From NCBI GenBank assembly GCA_016212185.1, contig JACRGX010000060.1, positions 1 through 40,304 of the forward strand: a stretch of 40,304 nt of DNA. The letters are read 5' to 3'. Below, piece by piece: positions 1 to 7,304 of this stretch. Each line of letters starts with the position of its first letter. Position 1 is the first letter of the stretch. The translations under genes and the position numbers were made by a program. This DNA is from Nitrospirota bacterium (GTDB lineage Bacteria; Nitrospirota; Thermodesulfovibrionia; UBA6902; DSMQ01). A model generated the notes under the pieces. The model did no database searches, was not told the origin of the DNA, and saw only the letters and a program-made list of their open reading frames with translations.

Positions 1-1341
1 ATATCCGCAGACGGCAGGCAGTATGTTTTTTATATTAGAAGGGGAGTAAAATTCTCAAATGGCAGGGAGGTCACTGCCGGTGACTTCAAGTATTCATTTG
101 AAAGACTGCTCCAGCCTCAGACAAAATCCCCGAATACATGGGCGCTGGACAGGATAAAAGGCGCAAAGGACTTTATTGACGGCAGGGCTAAGGATGTCTC
201 AGGAATAAAAACAGTAGATAAATACAAACTCGTTATTGCCCTTGAAAAGCCGTTTGCTCCTTTTCTGAGCCTTCTTTGCATGACTGCCGCATATGTAGTG
301 CCAAAAGAGGACGTTGAAAAATGGGGCGCTGATTTTTCAACACATTCCTCGGGCACAGGTCCATTTGTTCTCAAGGCATGGAAGCACAACCAATACCTTA
401 TGCTGGAGGCAAGGGACGATTATTTTGAAGGAAATCCGGCTATAAAGGGTATAGTGTACAGCATTATTCCTGAGGACCTGACTGCTGCCGCGGAGTTTGA
501 ATCAGGAAACCTTGATGTAATGTCAATACCTGCGGCTGAATTCAGACGCTATTCAAATAGTGAAAAATGGAAGAGCCTTGTTTCCGGCGCTTCAGGGATA
601 AATACTTATTATCTCGGGTTCAACTGCGACAGGCCGCTGTTTAACAACCCTCTTCTGCGAAAAGCAGTCAACCATGCGATAGACAGAGGGAAAATATTAA
701 GGACTATTTATGAGGCAAGGGGTGTGCCGGCTTCAGGACCCGTGCCGCCGGCGCTGAAATCATGGGCTGTTCCTGACATGTATCCGTATGATCCTGAGAA
801 GGCTAAATCCCTGCTGAAAGAGGCAGGGTATCCGGCAGGCATTAAAATAAAAATTTACCTGACTGCGGATCAGGAGGTTCTTGATATTTTAGAAGTCATT
901 CAGGGGTATCTGATGAATGTCGGGATTGAGGCTGAACTCAGACAGCTTGAATGGAGCGCTTATAAGGCGGCAATCAATTCTGGGGAGCCTGATGCGTTTT
1001 GGCTTAGCTGGTGGGCTGACTACCCTGACCCTGAAAATTTTTTGTTCCCTCTTTTTCATTCGTCAAATTTCGGCCCCGCAGGCAACAGGGCAAGATTTAA
1101 AAATAAAGAGGTAGACGCATTGATAGAAAAAGGGCAGGGCAGTATTGATAAGAAAAGGCGGGACGAATATTATGAAAAGGCGGAAAAACTCATTGTTGAT
1201 TCGGCGCCGTGGGTATTCTTCTGGCACAAAAAGGAATTTACAGTAAGACAGCCCCGGGTTAAAAATTATAAAATTTACCCGATTTACAGTATTGACAAGG
1301 GGATGGAGATAGAGTTAAGAGTTATGAAGGATGAAGGTTGA
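1..1341 (+). CDS. ABC transporter substrate-binding protein, family 5 (5'-truncated)
   Basis: This is the 3' part of a periplasmic solute-binding protein of the peptide/nickel/opine (SBP_bac_5, OppA/DppA-like) family, which delivers its ligand to an ABC permease. The frame is open from base 1, so the signal peptide and the first residues lie outside the window. Visible family features are the early FYIRRGVKFSNG and DFKYSFERLL segments, the YYLGFNCDRPLFNNPLLRKA segment typical of the family, and a C-terminal FWLSWWADYPDPENFLFPLF stretch. No permease gene follows; the next gene is a convergent pseudogene, so the transporter genes are either upstream or elsewhere. The last codons (VMKDEG) are written by a gaaggatgaaggttgaa word that is common in this genome, so the native C-terminus may have been altered. 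Ligand unknown; family assignment is firm. Confidence 0.9.
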   Translation: MSADGRQYVFYIRRGVKFSNGREVTAGDFKYSFERLLQPQTKSPNTWALDRIKGAKDFIDGRAKDVSGIKTVDKYKLVIALEKPFAPFLSLLCMTAAYVVPKEDVEKWGADFSTHSSGTGPFVLKAWKHNQYLMLEARDDYFEGNPAIKGIVYSIIPEDLTAAAEFESGNLDVMSIPAAEFRRYSNSEKWKSLVSGASGINTYYLGFNCDRPLFNNPLLRKAVNHAIDRGKILRTIYEARGVPASGPVPPALKSWAVPDMYPYDPEKAKSLLKEAGYPAGIKIKIYLTADQEVLDILEVIQGYLMNVGIEAELRQLEWSAYKAAINSGEPDAFWLSWWADYPDPENFLFPLFHSSNFGPAGNRARFKNKEVDALIEKGQGSIDKKRRDEYYEKAEKLIVDSAPWVFFWHKKEFTVRQPRVKNYKIYPIYSIDKGMEIELRVMKDEG

Positions 1342-1879
1342 ATACGAAGTAAGACTTTGAGGGTTTCCGGTTTTCCGGCAAATTCAAATGCGGAAACGGC
1401 GTCTTTCAGGTCAAAGACGCTGCTGCTGTATTTTTCAAGGGGAAGTTTATGTGCCTGTAAAAATTTAATTGCTTCGCTAAACCTTCCGCATCTTGAGCCT
1501 ACCACTGTTATTTCATTCACGACAATGGGGAATGGATTGAAATTAAATGCAGAGGCATATGTGCTTTTTAGCACAAGCGTTCCCCTTGGTTTTGTGCATT
1601 CAATCCCCAGTTCAAGCCCCGATGGATTGCCTGAGGCCTCAACTACAACGTCAAACATGGATTTTTTAAAATTATCTAAAAGAACTGTCTGAATTCCGCT
1701 TTCTTCTAATAAGGCAAGTTTATTTTTGTGTTTTCCAACAACAATGAGATTACAGCCCGTGGATTGCAGGACATGGGCCATGAGCAATGCGAGCTTTCCA
1801 TCAATGCCTCGCCCTTTTTTCTTTCAGGTTTTGCTATATTGCAGACCTTTAATGTCTTGTCAAAGACAACGGCTTTCAT
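1284..1879 (-). pseudogene. Zinc-type alcohol dehydrogenase (MDR family), internally deleted
   Basis: Remnant of a medium-chain NAD(P)-dependent dehydrogenase. An ATG at 1879 opens a normal N-terminus (MKAVVFDKTLKV...KPERKKGEAL). It then runs into a frame that stops after about 60 codons. The Rossmann and C-terminal part (DGKLALLMAHVLQSTGCNLI ... DVVVEASGNPSGLELGI) continues in a different frame from about 1800 to 1342. The catalytic GroES-like domain, roughly 130-140 residues in the family, is missing at the GEAL/DGKL junction. The C-terminal frame also lacks its usual stop after KVLLRI and reads into the end of the convergent transporter gene, across a ccttcatccttca word. Both lesions argue that the gene is dead. 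Expression of the 167-aa C-terminal frame from a TTG cannot be excluded but would give no complete enzyme. Confidence 0.8.
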
Positions 1880-1897
1880 GGGACTAATTTAATGCCG

Positions 1898-2602
1898 TTA
1901 TTTTGCCGTCTTCTCAGTAATTGAGAGCAATTCAACTTCAAAAATCAGGACTGAATTCGGCTCTATGACATTCCCGGCGCCTGTTTCGCCGTAGGCAAGG
2001 TTTGACGGAATGAAAAGCTGCCACTTTGCGCCTTCTTTCATTAATTGCAAAGCCTCTGTCCAGCCTGCAATTACCCCGCCGACCTGAAAAGTTACAGGCT
2101 CACCGCGTTTGTATGAACTGTCAAACTCAGTGCCGTTAATTAATTTTCCGCTGTAGTTGACCTTCACAGTGTCTGACGCCTTTGGAGTTTTGCCGGTTCC
2201 TTCTTTTATTACCTTATACTGAAGTCCGCTCGGTGTTGTTTTTACGTCTTCTTTTTTCTTGTTTCCCTCAAGAAAGGCAGTGCCTTCATTTTTATTTTTG
2301 TCTAAAAGCGCTTGTATGTGCTCCTGCTGTTTTGTTGACAGGTCTTTTTGCAGGGCTGTGAGGGTTTCGCGGAGTTCATCATCGGTTAACAAAAGCTTGC
2401 CGCTAATAAGCGCATCACTGACTCCCTTTGCAAGAATATTCGGATCAATATCAATGGACTGATTTTTTATATCAGTTCCAATCTTTAGTCCGATAGCGTA
2501 ACTTACCTTATCCTTTTGAGTCTTTAATGCAGGCTCTTCACCGGCAGCGGTAATCCCCGATAAAAATACAAGAAGTATAACTGCTGTCAATTGTAACTTC
2601 AT
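1898..2602 (-). CDS. Secreted FKBP-type peptidyl-prolyl isomerase (Mip/FkpA-like)
   Basis: Predicted 234-aa exported peptidyl-prolyl cis-trans isomerase that helps fold envelope proteins. Residues 1-20 form a signal peptide (hydrophobic LTAVILLVFLSGITAAG). Residues about 27-110 match the FKBP_N dimerisation domain (SYAIGLKIGTDIK...), and a charged helical linker follows. The FKBP domain runs from about 125 to 228, with VKVNYSGKLINGTEFDSSY, GWTEALQLMKEGAKWQLFIP and LAYGETGAG. The architecture and length are those of Mip and FkpA. The ATG is preceded by aaaggagc at good spacing. It stands alone between a pseudogene and a 400-bp gap, so it is probably monocistronic. Confidence 0.93.
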   Translation of the reverse strand: MKLQLTAVILLVFLSGITAAGEEPALKTQKDKVSYAIGLKIGTDIKNQSIDIDPNILAKGVSDALISGKLLLTDDELRETLTALQKDLSTKQQEHIQALLDKNKNEGTAFLEGNKKKEDVKTTPSGLQYKVIKEGTGKTPKASDTVKVNYSGKLINGTEFDSSYKRGEPVTFQVGGVIAGWTEALQLMKEGAKWQLFIPSNLAYGETGAGNVIEPNSVLIFEVELLSITEKTAK

Positions 2603-3002
2603 AATGCTCCTTTCAGGCTTTTGATTTTTGAGACTTATAACATCATATCAGAGCCTTCTTTTTCTTGTCAAAGAAAATTACGGCGGGCGTAGGCGGCAAA
2701 GAGGATGTTTTTGTGAAATGACGCATTAAAGGTGAAATAACGCACTTTTAAAAATTTATTTGGCAAATGCCGGCAGCACCCAGTGATGTGCAATTATGTA
2801 TAGCGAAATACAACCAATCAATATCAAAGGTAAAAATATTTTTGAAAACAAATGAACAATAATAAATAGACTGCTGGATATGTCCGGCACTTTTTTTGCA
2901 TCATTATAAATTTATCTTGAATATTAACGAGTTAAGGATGAAAAATTTACACTATTCTGTAAAAAATCATAACAATATAAATAATATAATTAGGAAAAGA
3001 CG
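2603..3002. other. Gene-poor gap with a terminator-like hairpin
   Basis: This AT-rich gap lies between the divergent FKBP and tetraheme cytochrome genes. At 2870-2897 a 7-bp stem with a TATG loop is followed by seven or eight T on the plus strand. It looks like an intrinsic terminator, but no plus-strand gene is visible upstream of it. On the minus strand a 44-codon hydrophobic frame runs from a GTG at 2890 to a stop at 2758 and reads like a membrane segment (FSKIFLPLILIGCISLYII). It has no ribosome-binding site and could be a gene remnant. Close to the cytochrome start there are TATAAA/TATAAT boxes at 2976-2990, without a convincing -35. Confidence 0.4.
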
Positions 3003-3656
3003 ATGAATAAAATCTTGAGTGCAGGATTAGTTTTGATGCTTGTATTAGGAGCATTTTATGCCCTTTATGGCGCTGACAATGTTGCTAATACTAAGCACAA
3101 CCTCAGCTCAAGTGGAACAGGCACATATAAAACTACAAGCACAACCGAGATCTGTATAATGTGCCATACACCTCACAGTGCATCTCTCAATGTTGCCCTC
3201 TGGAATAAAACAGACCCGAGCGGGCCGTATAACATGTATAACTCTCCGACAATAGACATGATAGTTTCATCTGCCCCTCAGTTGCAATCACTGGCGTGTC
3301 TGGCATGTCATGATGGAAGTATTGCCTTTGATGCTCTTCTTAACAGCCCTGGCAGTGGTAATAATCCCGTGAATTGGCAGTGGAATAACGGTTGGGATAA
3401 AATACAAGCGGGTGAACCTACTCGTCTTGGCACGGACCTGGCTGATGAGCACCCGGTCTCAGTACAGTACGACCCCACAAAGGATACGGCGTTTAATCCA
3501 GTGGTGAACGGCAAGGTAAATGAACTCCCGATTTTCGGTCCTGACGGCAGGGTTGAATGTTCAAGCTGTCATAACCCTCATGATAATCAGTCCCCGCCGT
3601 TCTTAAGGGCAGATAACTCAAATAGCGAGTTATGCAAAAGGTGTCACATAAAGTAA
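3003..3656 (+). CDS. Secreted tetraheme cytochrome c (doubled-CXXCH type)
   Basis: Predicted 217-aa periplasmic electron carrier with an N-terminal signal peptide (ILSAGLVLMLVLGAFYALYGA). Four c-type heme sites are visible: CIMCH near residue 52, CLACH near 99, CSSCH near 188 and CKRCH near the C-terminus. The first and third are followed by TPH or NPH, as in the paired-CXXCH cytochromes of anaerobes. Spacing is irregular and the middle is heme-free (W/N/G-rich), so it is not a cytochrome c3. Partners cannot be named: no oxidoreductase is adjacent. The ribosome-binding site is weak (aggaaaagacg). A strong terminator follows 40 bases after the stop, so the gene is likely a single transcription unit. 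Confidence 0.88.
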   Translation: MNKILSAGLVLMLVLGAFYALYGADNVANTKHNLSSSGTGTYKTTSTTEICIMCHTPHSASLNVALWNKTDPSGPYNMYNSPTIDMIVSSAPQLQSLACLACHDGSIAFDALLNSPGSGNNPVNWQWNNGWDKIQAGEPTRLGTDLADEHPVSVQYDPTKDTAFNPVVNGKVNELPIFGPDGRVECSSCHNPHDNQSPPFLRADNSNSELCKRCHIK

Positions 3657-3695
3657 AAGCGTATTATACTTAAATCTGTCAGTGAGAATTAATTT

Positions 3696-3730
3696 AAAAG
3701 GCGTCCTGAATGTCTGGGACGCCTTTTTTT
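3696..3730 (+). terminator. Rho-independent terminator after the tetraheme cytochrome
   Basis: An 11-bp stem (aaaaggcgtcc pairing with ggacgcctttt, 3696-3706 with 3717-3727) closes a 10-base loop and runs into a tract of seven T. It sits 40 bases after the cytochrome stop codon. Confidence 0.9.
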
Positions 3731-3810
3731 ATCCATGTTTTTTTTGACAACTTTTCCCCTCAAATGGTAAAATTCCTAACCTTTTGAGTTTTGAATAAAC
3801 AATACAATTA

Positions 3811-3950
3811 ACCACAGAGTGCACAGAGTATTTTTTTATTGCAAAATTATTAAGTATCATTTCAAAATGCAAATTTAAGATACTAACTTTGTTCCGATGG
3901 GTCGGGAATAAATTTACAATGAATATTTTCTCTGTGTTCTCAGTGGTGAA
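3811..3950. repeat. Palindromic element, CACAGAG family, copy 1
   Basis: Imperfect long hairpin with ends accacagag ... ctcagtggtgaa and a second inner pair of arms, attgcaaaattat against ataaatttacaatga. The copies at 10270-10385 and 18206-18333 share the arms and the core tcatttcaaaatgcaaattt. This copy carries an inner ccgatgggtcggg palindrome also found in copy 3. It ends 11 bases before the cooC start codon and therefore supplies most of the upstream region of that operon. Confidence 0.85.
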
Positions 3951-3961
3951 AAGGTATTTGA

Positions 3962-4762
3962 ATGAAAATAGCAATTACAGGTAAAGGCGGTGTTGGCAAG
4001 ACTACGGTTTCAGCATTATTAAGCCATATATATGCCTCAGAAGGTAAAAGGGTGATAGCTGTTGACGCAGACCCGGATGCTAATTTAGCGGCGGCGCTGG
4101 GCGTTCCCAAAAACGACAGGGACAGGATAATGCCGGTTGCTGAGATGGGCAGTCTGATAGAAGAAAGAACAGGCGCAAAGCCCGGCAGTGTCGGAGGAGT
4201 TTTTAAACTTAACCCGAAGGTTGATGACATCCCGGAGGGGTTCGGTTATAAAATAAACGGCATTACGCTGCTTGTGATGGGAAAATCCAAGGCGGCGGCG
4301 TCAGGGTGTTACTGCCCTGAAAATGCTTTTTTAAGAAGGCTTCTGAAGCATCTTATCGTTGAAAGAGACGAGGTTGTGATAGTTGATACAGTTGCCGGCA
4401 TTGAACATATTACAAGAGGAACGGCAGAAGGGGTTGACGCCTTTATCATTGTAGTTGAACCCGGGCAGAGGAGTCTGCAGACGGCAGAAACAATCAGAAA
4501 TCTTGCACAGGGATTAGGGATAAAAAAGATTTTTGTTGTTGCCAATAAGGTGAGAGACGACAACGACATTATGTTCATAAAGAAGTCGCTTGGTGATTCA
4601 GGCTTTTTAGGCTCCATGAGTTTCAACAATGATATTATGGGCGCAGATGTTAAGGGTCTGCCTCCTCATGAGGCATCTGCAAAGGCGCTGGAAGAGGCAG
4701 TTAAAATAAAAAATCACTTGAAAGTTATACTTGAAAAAATATCTCAGGGAAAAACTTCTTAA
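3962..4762 (+). CDS. cooC: CooC-type CO dehydrogenase maturation ATPase
   Basis: Predicted 266-aa P-loop ATPase of the MinD/CooC family, which inserts or delivers Ni to the C-cluster of anaerobic CO dehydrogenase. It begins with the deviant Walker A GKGGVGKTT (residues 7-15), followed by VDADPDANLA. The CooC signature Cys-Tyr-Cys is at about 116-118 (SGCYCPEN); in CooC these cysteines bind metal at the dimer interface. A VIVDTVAGIEHITRG segment follows. Length matches characterised CooC proteins. The start is the ATG preceded by aaaggt. Its end overlaps the 5-formyl-THF cyclo-ligase by 32 bases, which points to translational coupling with the folate genes. No CO dehydrogenase or acetyl-CoA synthase subunit is in the window; I infer one elsewhere in the genome. 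Confidence 0.9.
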   Translation: MKIAITGKGGVGKTTVSALLSHIYASEGKRVIAVDADPDANLAAALGVPKNDRDRIMPVAEMGSLIEERTGAKPGSVGGVFKLNPKVDDIPEGFGYKINGITLLVMGKSKAAASGCYCPENAFLRRLLKHLIVERDEVVIVDTVAGIEHITRGTAEGVDAFIIVVEPGQRSLQTAETIRNLAQGLGIKKIFVVANKVRDDNDIMFIKKSLGDSGFLGSMSFNNDIMGADVKGLPPHEASAKALEEAVKIKNHLKVILEKISQGKTS

Positions 4763-5417
4763 AAAACGCGATATTATCAGTCTCCGGAAGAGGATGGAAA
4801 AAGGGGCGCTGATAATAAAACGGCTTTTTAGGATGTCTGAGTTTAAAAAGGCTGAAAGCATATTATTCTATGCCTCATTTAAATCAGAGGTGGACACTAT
4901 AAATTGTTTGCAGGCTGCTATTACTCACGGTAAAAGAATTTCATTGCCGAAGGTAGATAAAAAGCGCAGGCGCTTGATGCTTTATGAAATAAAAGATACA
5001 TCAGAACTGGCGCCGGGCTGTATGGGCATCCCTGAACCCGCTATTCTCAGGGGCAGAAAAACGGCTTTGAAGGATATTGATGTTGTCGTAGTTCCGGGGG
5101 CAGGCTTTGATATTTACGGCAATCGTCTTGGATACGGGGCAGGTTATTATGATAAGTTGTTATCAGGGATTAGAGATTGGGGATTAGGGATTAGGGAGCA
5201 GAAAAACAAGAATTTTACCAAGTCCCAAACCCGAACCCCGAAACCCTTTCTTATCGCCCTTGCATTTGAGGAGCAAATTATTCCCAAAGTGCCAAATGAA
5301 GGGCATGATATAAAGATAGACAAGATAGTTACGGAGAAAAGGATTGTGAATTGCAAAACAGAGGGTTCAAGGATGCAAGGGGTCAAGGGGTCAAGCGGCG
5401 GAGTCAATTATTTTTAA
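4731..5417 (+). CDS. 5-formyltetrahydrofolate cyclo-ligase with repeat-derived insertions
   Basis: Converts 5-formyl-THF to 5,10-methenyl-THF with ATP (MTHFS, FAU1/YgfA family), returning a dead-end folate to the C1 pathway. Family motifs are KRISLPKVD and the C-terminal VVVPGAGFDIYGNRLGYGAG with YYDKLL. The start is a TTG inside the end of cooC, chosen because the N-terminal KKYLREKLLKKR block is at the expected place. Two stretches are not native. About 27 residues after DKLL (IRDWGLGIRE...TPKPF) are encoded by a hairpin repeat at 5166-5250. The last ~20 residues (SRMQGVKGSSGG) come from ggggtcaa words. Both keep the frame, and the first falls between conserved strands, so the enzyme is probably still active. 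Confidence 0.87.
   Translation: MKKYLREKLLKKRDIISLRKRMEKGALIIKRLFRMSEFKKAESILFYASFKSEVDTINCLQAAITHGKRISLPKVDKKRRRLMLYEIKDTSELAPGCMGIPEPAILRGRKTALKDIDVVVVPGAGFDIYGNRLGYGAGYYDKLLSGIRDWGLGIREQKNKNFTKSQTRTPKPFLIALAFEEQIIPKVPNEGHDIKIDKIVTEKRIVNCKTEGSRMQGVKGSSGGVNYF
5166..5250 (+). repeat. GGGATTAGG hairpin element inside the cyclo-ligase gene
   Basis: Tandem gggattaggg words form the left arm, and aaacccgaaccccgaaaccc forms an imperfect right arm. The loop agcagaaaaacaagaatttt is found again, in reverse orientation, in the element at 6036-6105. The insertion keeps the reading frame. Confidence 0.8.
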
Positions 5418-5456
5418 ATATTGTGTTCACTGGAATCCTGGAATCCTGGAATCCTC
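5363..5456. repeat. Tandem-word repeats at the cyclo-ligase 3' end and in the folE leader
   Basis: 5363-5395 holds gggttcaa/ggggtcaa words read as the C-terminal tail of the cyclo-ligase. 5431-5456 holds three ggaatcct(g) units in the 57-base gap before folE. They belong to the 7-9 bp word class that recurs at 22552, 28563, 28781, 29161, 29344 and 30381. Confidence 0.8.
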
Positions 5457-5474
5457 TAACCCTGTTAGTTAGAT

Positions 5475-6035
5475 ATGGATAAAAAGAAGATTGAAAAAGG
5501 CGTAAGGCTCATCCTTGAAGGCATAGGCGAGGATGCAGAAAGGTCCGGGTTAAAGGATACTCCACGGCGCATTGCGGAAATGTATGAGGAGATTTTCGCA
5601 GGGCTTAAGACGCCGGTTGAGGAGATATTAAAGCCAATAGCAGGCGAGAGCCATGATGAGCTGGTGCTGCTTAAGGACATACCTTTTTATTCAGTATGTG
5701 AGCATCACTTTCTTCCTTTTATCGGAAAGGCTCATGTCGCATACATACCTTCAGGAGAGATAGTCGGCTTAAGCGAGCTTGCAAAGGCGCTGGAGATTTT
5801 CGCAAAGAGGCCTCAGGTGCAGGAGCGCCTTACGACCCAGCTTGCAGACCTGATAATGGAAAAGATCAAACCCAAGGGCGCAATGGTTATTATTGACGCA
5901 GAACATCTGTGCATGAGCATGAGGGGAATAAAAAAGCCCGGCTCCAGAACAGTTACATCAGCAGTCAGAGGGATATTCCGCACCAAGCGGTCCACAAGGG
6001 AAGAACTGCTGGAATTAATAAAAAAAGGGGTTTAG
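5475..6035 (+). CDS. folE: GTP cyclohydrolase I
   Basis: Opens the guanine ring of GTP to make 7,8-dihydroneopterin triphosphate, the first step of tetrahydrofolate synthesis. The 186-aa length and motifs are those of the homodecameric type-I enzyme: [14 protein letters not shown], then [32 protein letters not shown], and [16 protein letters not shown]. The zinc ligands expected from the family, Cys75, His78 and Cys146, are all present. The start is the ATG just after the tandem-word region. No clear Shine-Dalgarno is visible, so translation may depend on the upstream genes. It lies in the C1 gene block between the cyclo-ligase and folD, which fits a supply of THF for the Wood-Ljungdahl methyl branch. 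Confidence 0.96.
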   Translation: MDKKKIEKGVRLILEGIGEDAERSGLKDTPRRIAEMYEEIFAGLKTPVEEILKPIAGESHDELVLLKDIPFYSVCEHHFLPFIGKAHVAYIPSGEIVGLSELAKALEIFAKRPQVQERLTTQLADLIMEKIKPKGAMVIIDAEHLCMSMRGIKKPGSRTVTSAVRGIFRTKRSTREELLELIKKGV

Positions 6036-6105
6036 AGATTAGGTGTTAGGGATTGGAAAATTCTTGTTTTTCTGCTCCCTAAGCCCTAATCCCAAATCCC
6101 AGGAA
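6036..6105 (-). repeat. GGGATTAGG hairpin element between folE and folD
   Basis: Inverted copy of the element inside the cyclo-ligase gene. The left arm is gattaggtgttagggattgg, and the right arm is ctccctaagccctaatccc. The loop attcttgtttttctgct is the reverse complement of the 5166-5250 loop. It begins right after the folE stop codon and ends before the folD ribosome-binding site. Confidence 0.8.
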
Positions 6106-6119
6106 TACAGGAGGGAAAC

Positions 6120-7034
6120 ATGTCAGCAAAGATTATAAGCGGAACAGAAATTGCCGCACAGATAAGGGAAGAGCTAAAAAAAGAAGTTGCAGAATTAAAG
6201 GACAAACATGGGGTAGCGCCGGGACTGGTTACTATTCTTGTAGGTAAAAATCCCGCCTCTGTCAGTTATGTCACCGGCAAGCAGAAGACTGCGCACGAGC
6301 TTGGTTTCAATTCCATACAGGACGACCAGTCTGAGAATCTCTCAGAAGCCGACCTGCTTAAGCTTATTGACAAATACAACAAAGATCCCAAAATACACGG
6401 CATACTTGTTCAGCTCCCGCTGCCCAAACACATTGATGAGAAAAAGGTGCTGAACGCCATTGACCCGGATAAAGATGTGGATGGGTTTCACCCGGTCAAT
6501 GTCGGCCGTTTAATGATTGGCGGCGCTGAGGTTAAATTCCTGCCGTGCACGCCTGCAGGCATTCAAGAGCTGATTGTCCGCGCCGGCTTTGAAACCTCCG
6601 GGGCTGAAGTCGTTGTTGTCGGACGCTCAAACATTGTAGGCAAGCCCATTGCCAACATAATGCTTCAGAAGGGCAGGGGTGCCAATGCAACGGTCACAAT
6701 AGTGCACACAGGCACGAAGAACCTTGAGGCACACTGCAAGCGCGCAGACATACTTATCGTTGCCGCAGGCGTACCCGGCCTGGTAAAACCTGAATGGATT
6801 AAGCCCGGCGCCTGCGTCATAGACGTCGGAGTAAACCGAGTGGGTGAAAAATTAAGCGAAAAGACCGGCAAGATAGTGCCGATACTGAAGGGAGACGTTG
6901 ACTTTGATGCGGCCAAGGAAATAGCCGGCGCCATCACTCCCGTGCCTGGCGGCGTAGGTCCGATGACTATAACCATGCTGATGAAAAACACTGTTGCCTC
7001 TGCAAAGATGCATGCAGGCTTATCGTTGAAGTAA
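6120..7034 (+). CDS. folD: Bifunctional methylene-THF dehydrogenase / methenyl-THF cyclohydrolase
   Basis: Interconverts 10-formyl-, 5,10-methenyl- and 5,10-methylene-THF with NAD(P). The 304-aa protein has the catalytic SYVTGKQKTAHELG block with Tyr50 and Lys54 at the same positions as in E. coli FolD. It also has VQLPLPKHI, DVDGFHPVNVGRL, PCTPAGI, the nucleotide-binding VVVGRSNIVGKPIANIML and the C-terminal ITPVPGGVGPMT. The start ATG has a good site (caggagggaaac). Placed between folE and the metF-associated genes, it most likely works in the reductive direction of the Wood-Ljungdahl methyl branch here. No formate-THF ligase is in the window. Cofactor preference cannot be read from the sequence. 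Confidence 0.97.
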   Translation: MSAKIISGTEIAAQIREELKKEVAELKDKHGVAPGLVTILVGKNPASVSYVTGKQKTAHELGFNSIQDDQSENLSEADLLKLIDKYNKDPKIHGILVQLPLPKHIDEKKVLNAIDPDKDVDGFHPVNVGRLMIGGAEVKFLPCTPAGIQELIVRAGFETSGAEVVVVGRSNIVGKPIANIMLQKGRGANATVTIVHTGTKNLEAHCKRADILIVAAGVPGLVKPEWIKPGACVIDVGVNRVGEKLSEKTGKIVPILKGDVDFDAAKEIAGAITPVPGGVGPMTITMLMKNTVASAKMHAGLSLK

Positions 7035-7050
7035 AGTGGGGTGTATTAAC

Positions 7051-7204
7051 AAAGGCATACATGCCCTCAAAACTTTAAGAACGCAACATAATTATTATCT
7101 GTCATGCTGCAAAAAGTTTTGAGTTTTTGCCTTTAAACTATTTGATAAAAGGCAGCATGACGTTAAGGTGTTGCCCTTAAAGTTTTTCAGGCACATATGC
7201 CTTT
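7051..7204. repeat. Structured palindromic element, GTCATGCTGC family, copy 1
   Basis: A two-level hairpin fills the folD / flavoprotein gap. The outer arms (aaaggcatacatgcc...actttaagaacgcaac and gttgcccttaaagttttt...atgccttt) enclose a perfect 10-bp inner stem, gtcatgctgc (7101-7110) with gcagcatgac (7152-7161). The inner loop can fold alternatively, as gcaaaaa/tttttgc and gccttt/aaaggc. Copies 2 and 3 lie at 24089-24245 and 11386-11583. The 100 bases that follow hold only AT-rich words and a further aaggcatacatg before the next ribosome-binding site. Confidence 0.85.
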
Positions 7205-7304
7205 ATTAATTTGGCATTTGGGTTTTGGAATTTGAAATTTAAGGCATACATGTCTTTTTATAAGAAAGCAATCTATAAGAGACTAAGGTTTAAGGAGAGG
7301 ATTA

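Noticed and set aside
3729-3974. 81-aa minus-strand frame in the gap before cooC
   Set aside because: It is the translation of the CACAGAG palindrome plus flanks; the peptide (TTENTEK type) recurs wherever this repeat lies.
5363-5456. Tandem words considered as a CRISPR array
   Set aside because: Units of 7-9 bases with no unique spacers; no CRISPR array is visible anywhere in the window, including near cas3.
7051-7204. Palindromic element considered as a tRNA, T-box or cobalamin/THF riboswitch
   Set aside because: No acceptor/CCA arm, T-box or B12-box sequence; the same element follows copA and metF, genes without a common ligand, and it lies after stop codons rather than in leaders.
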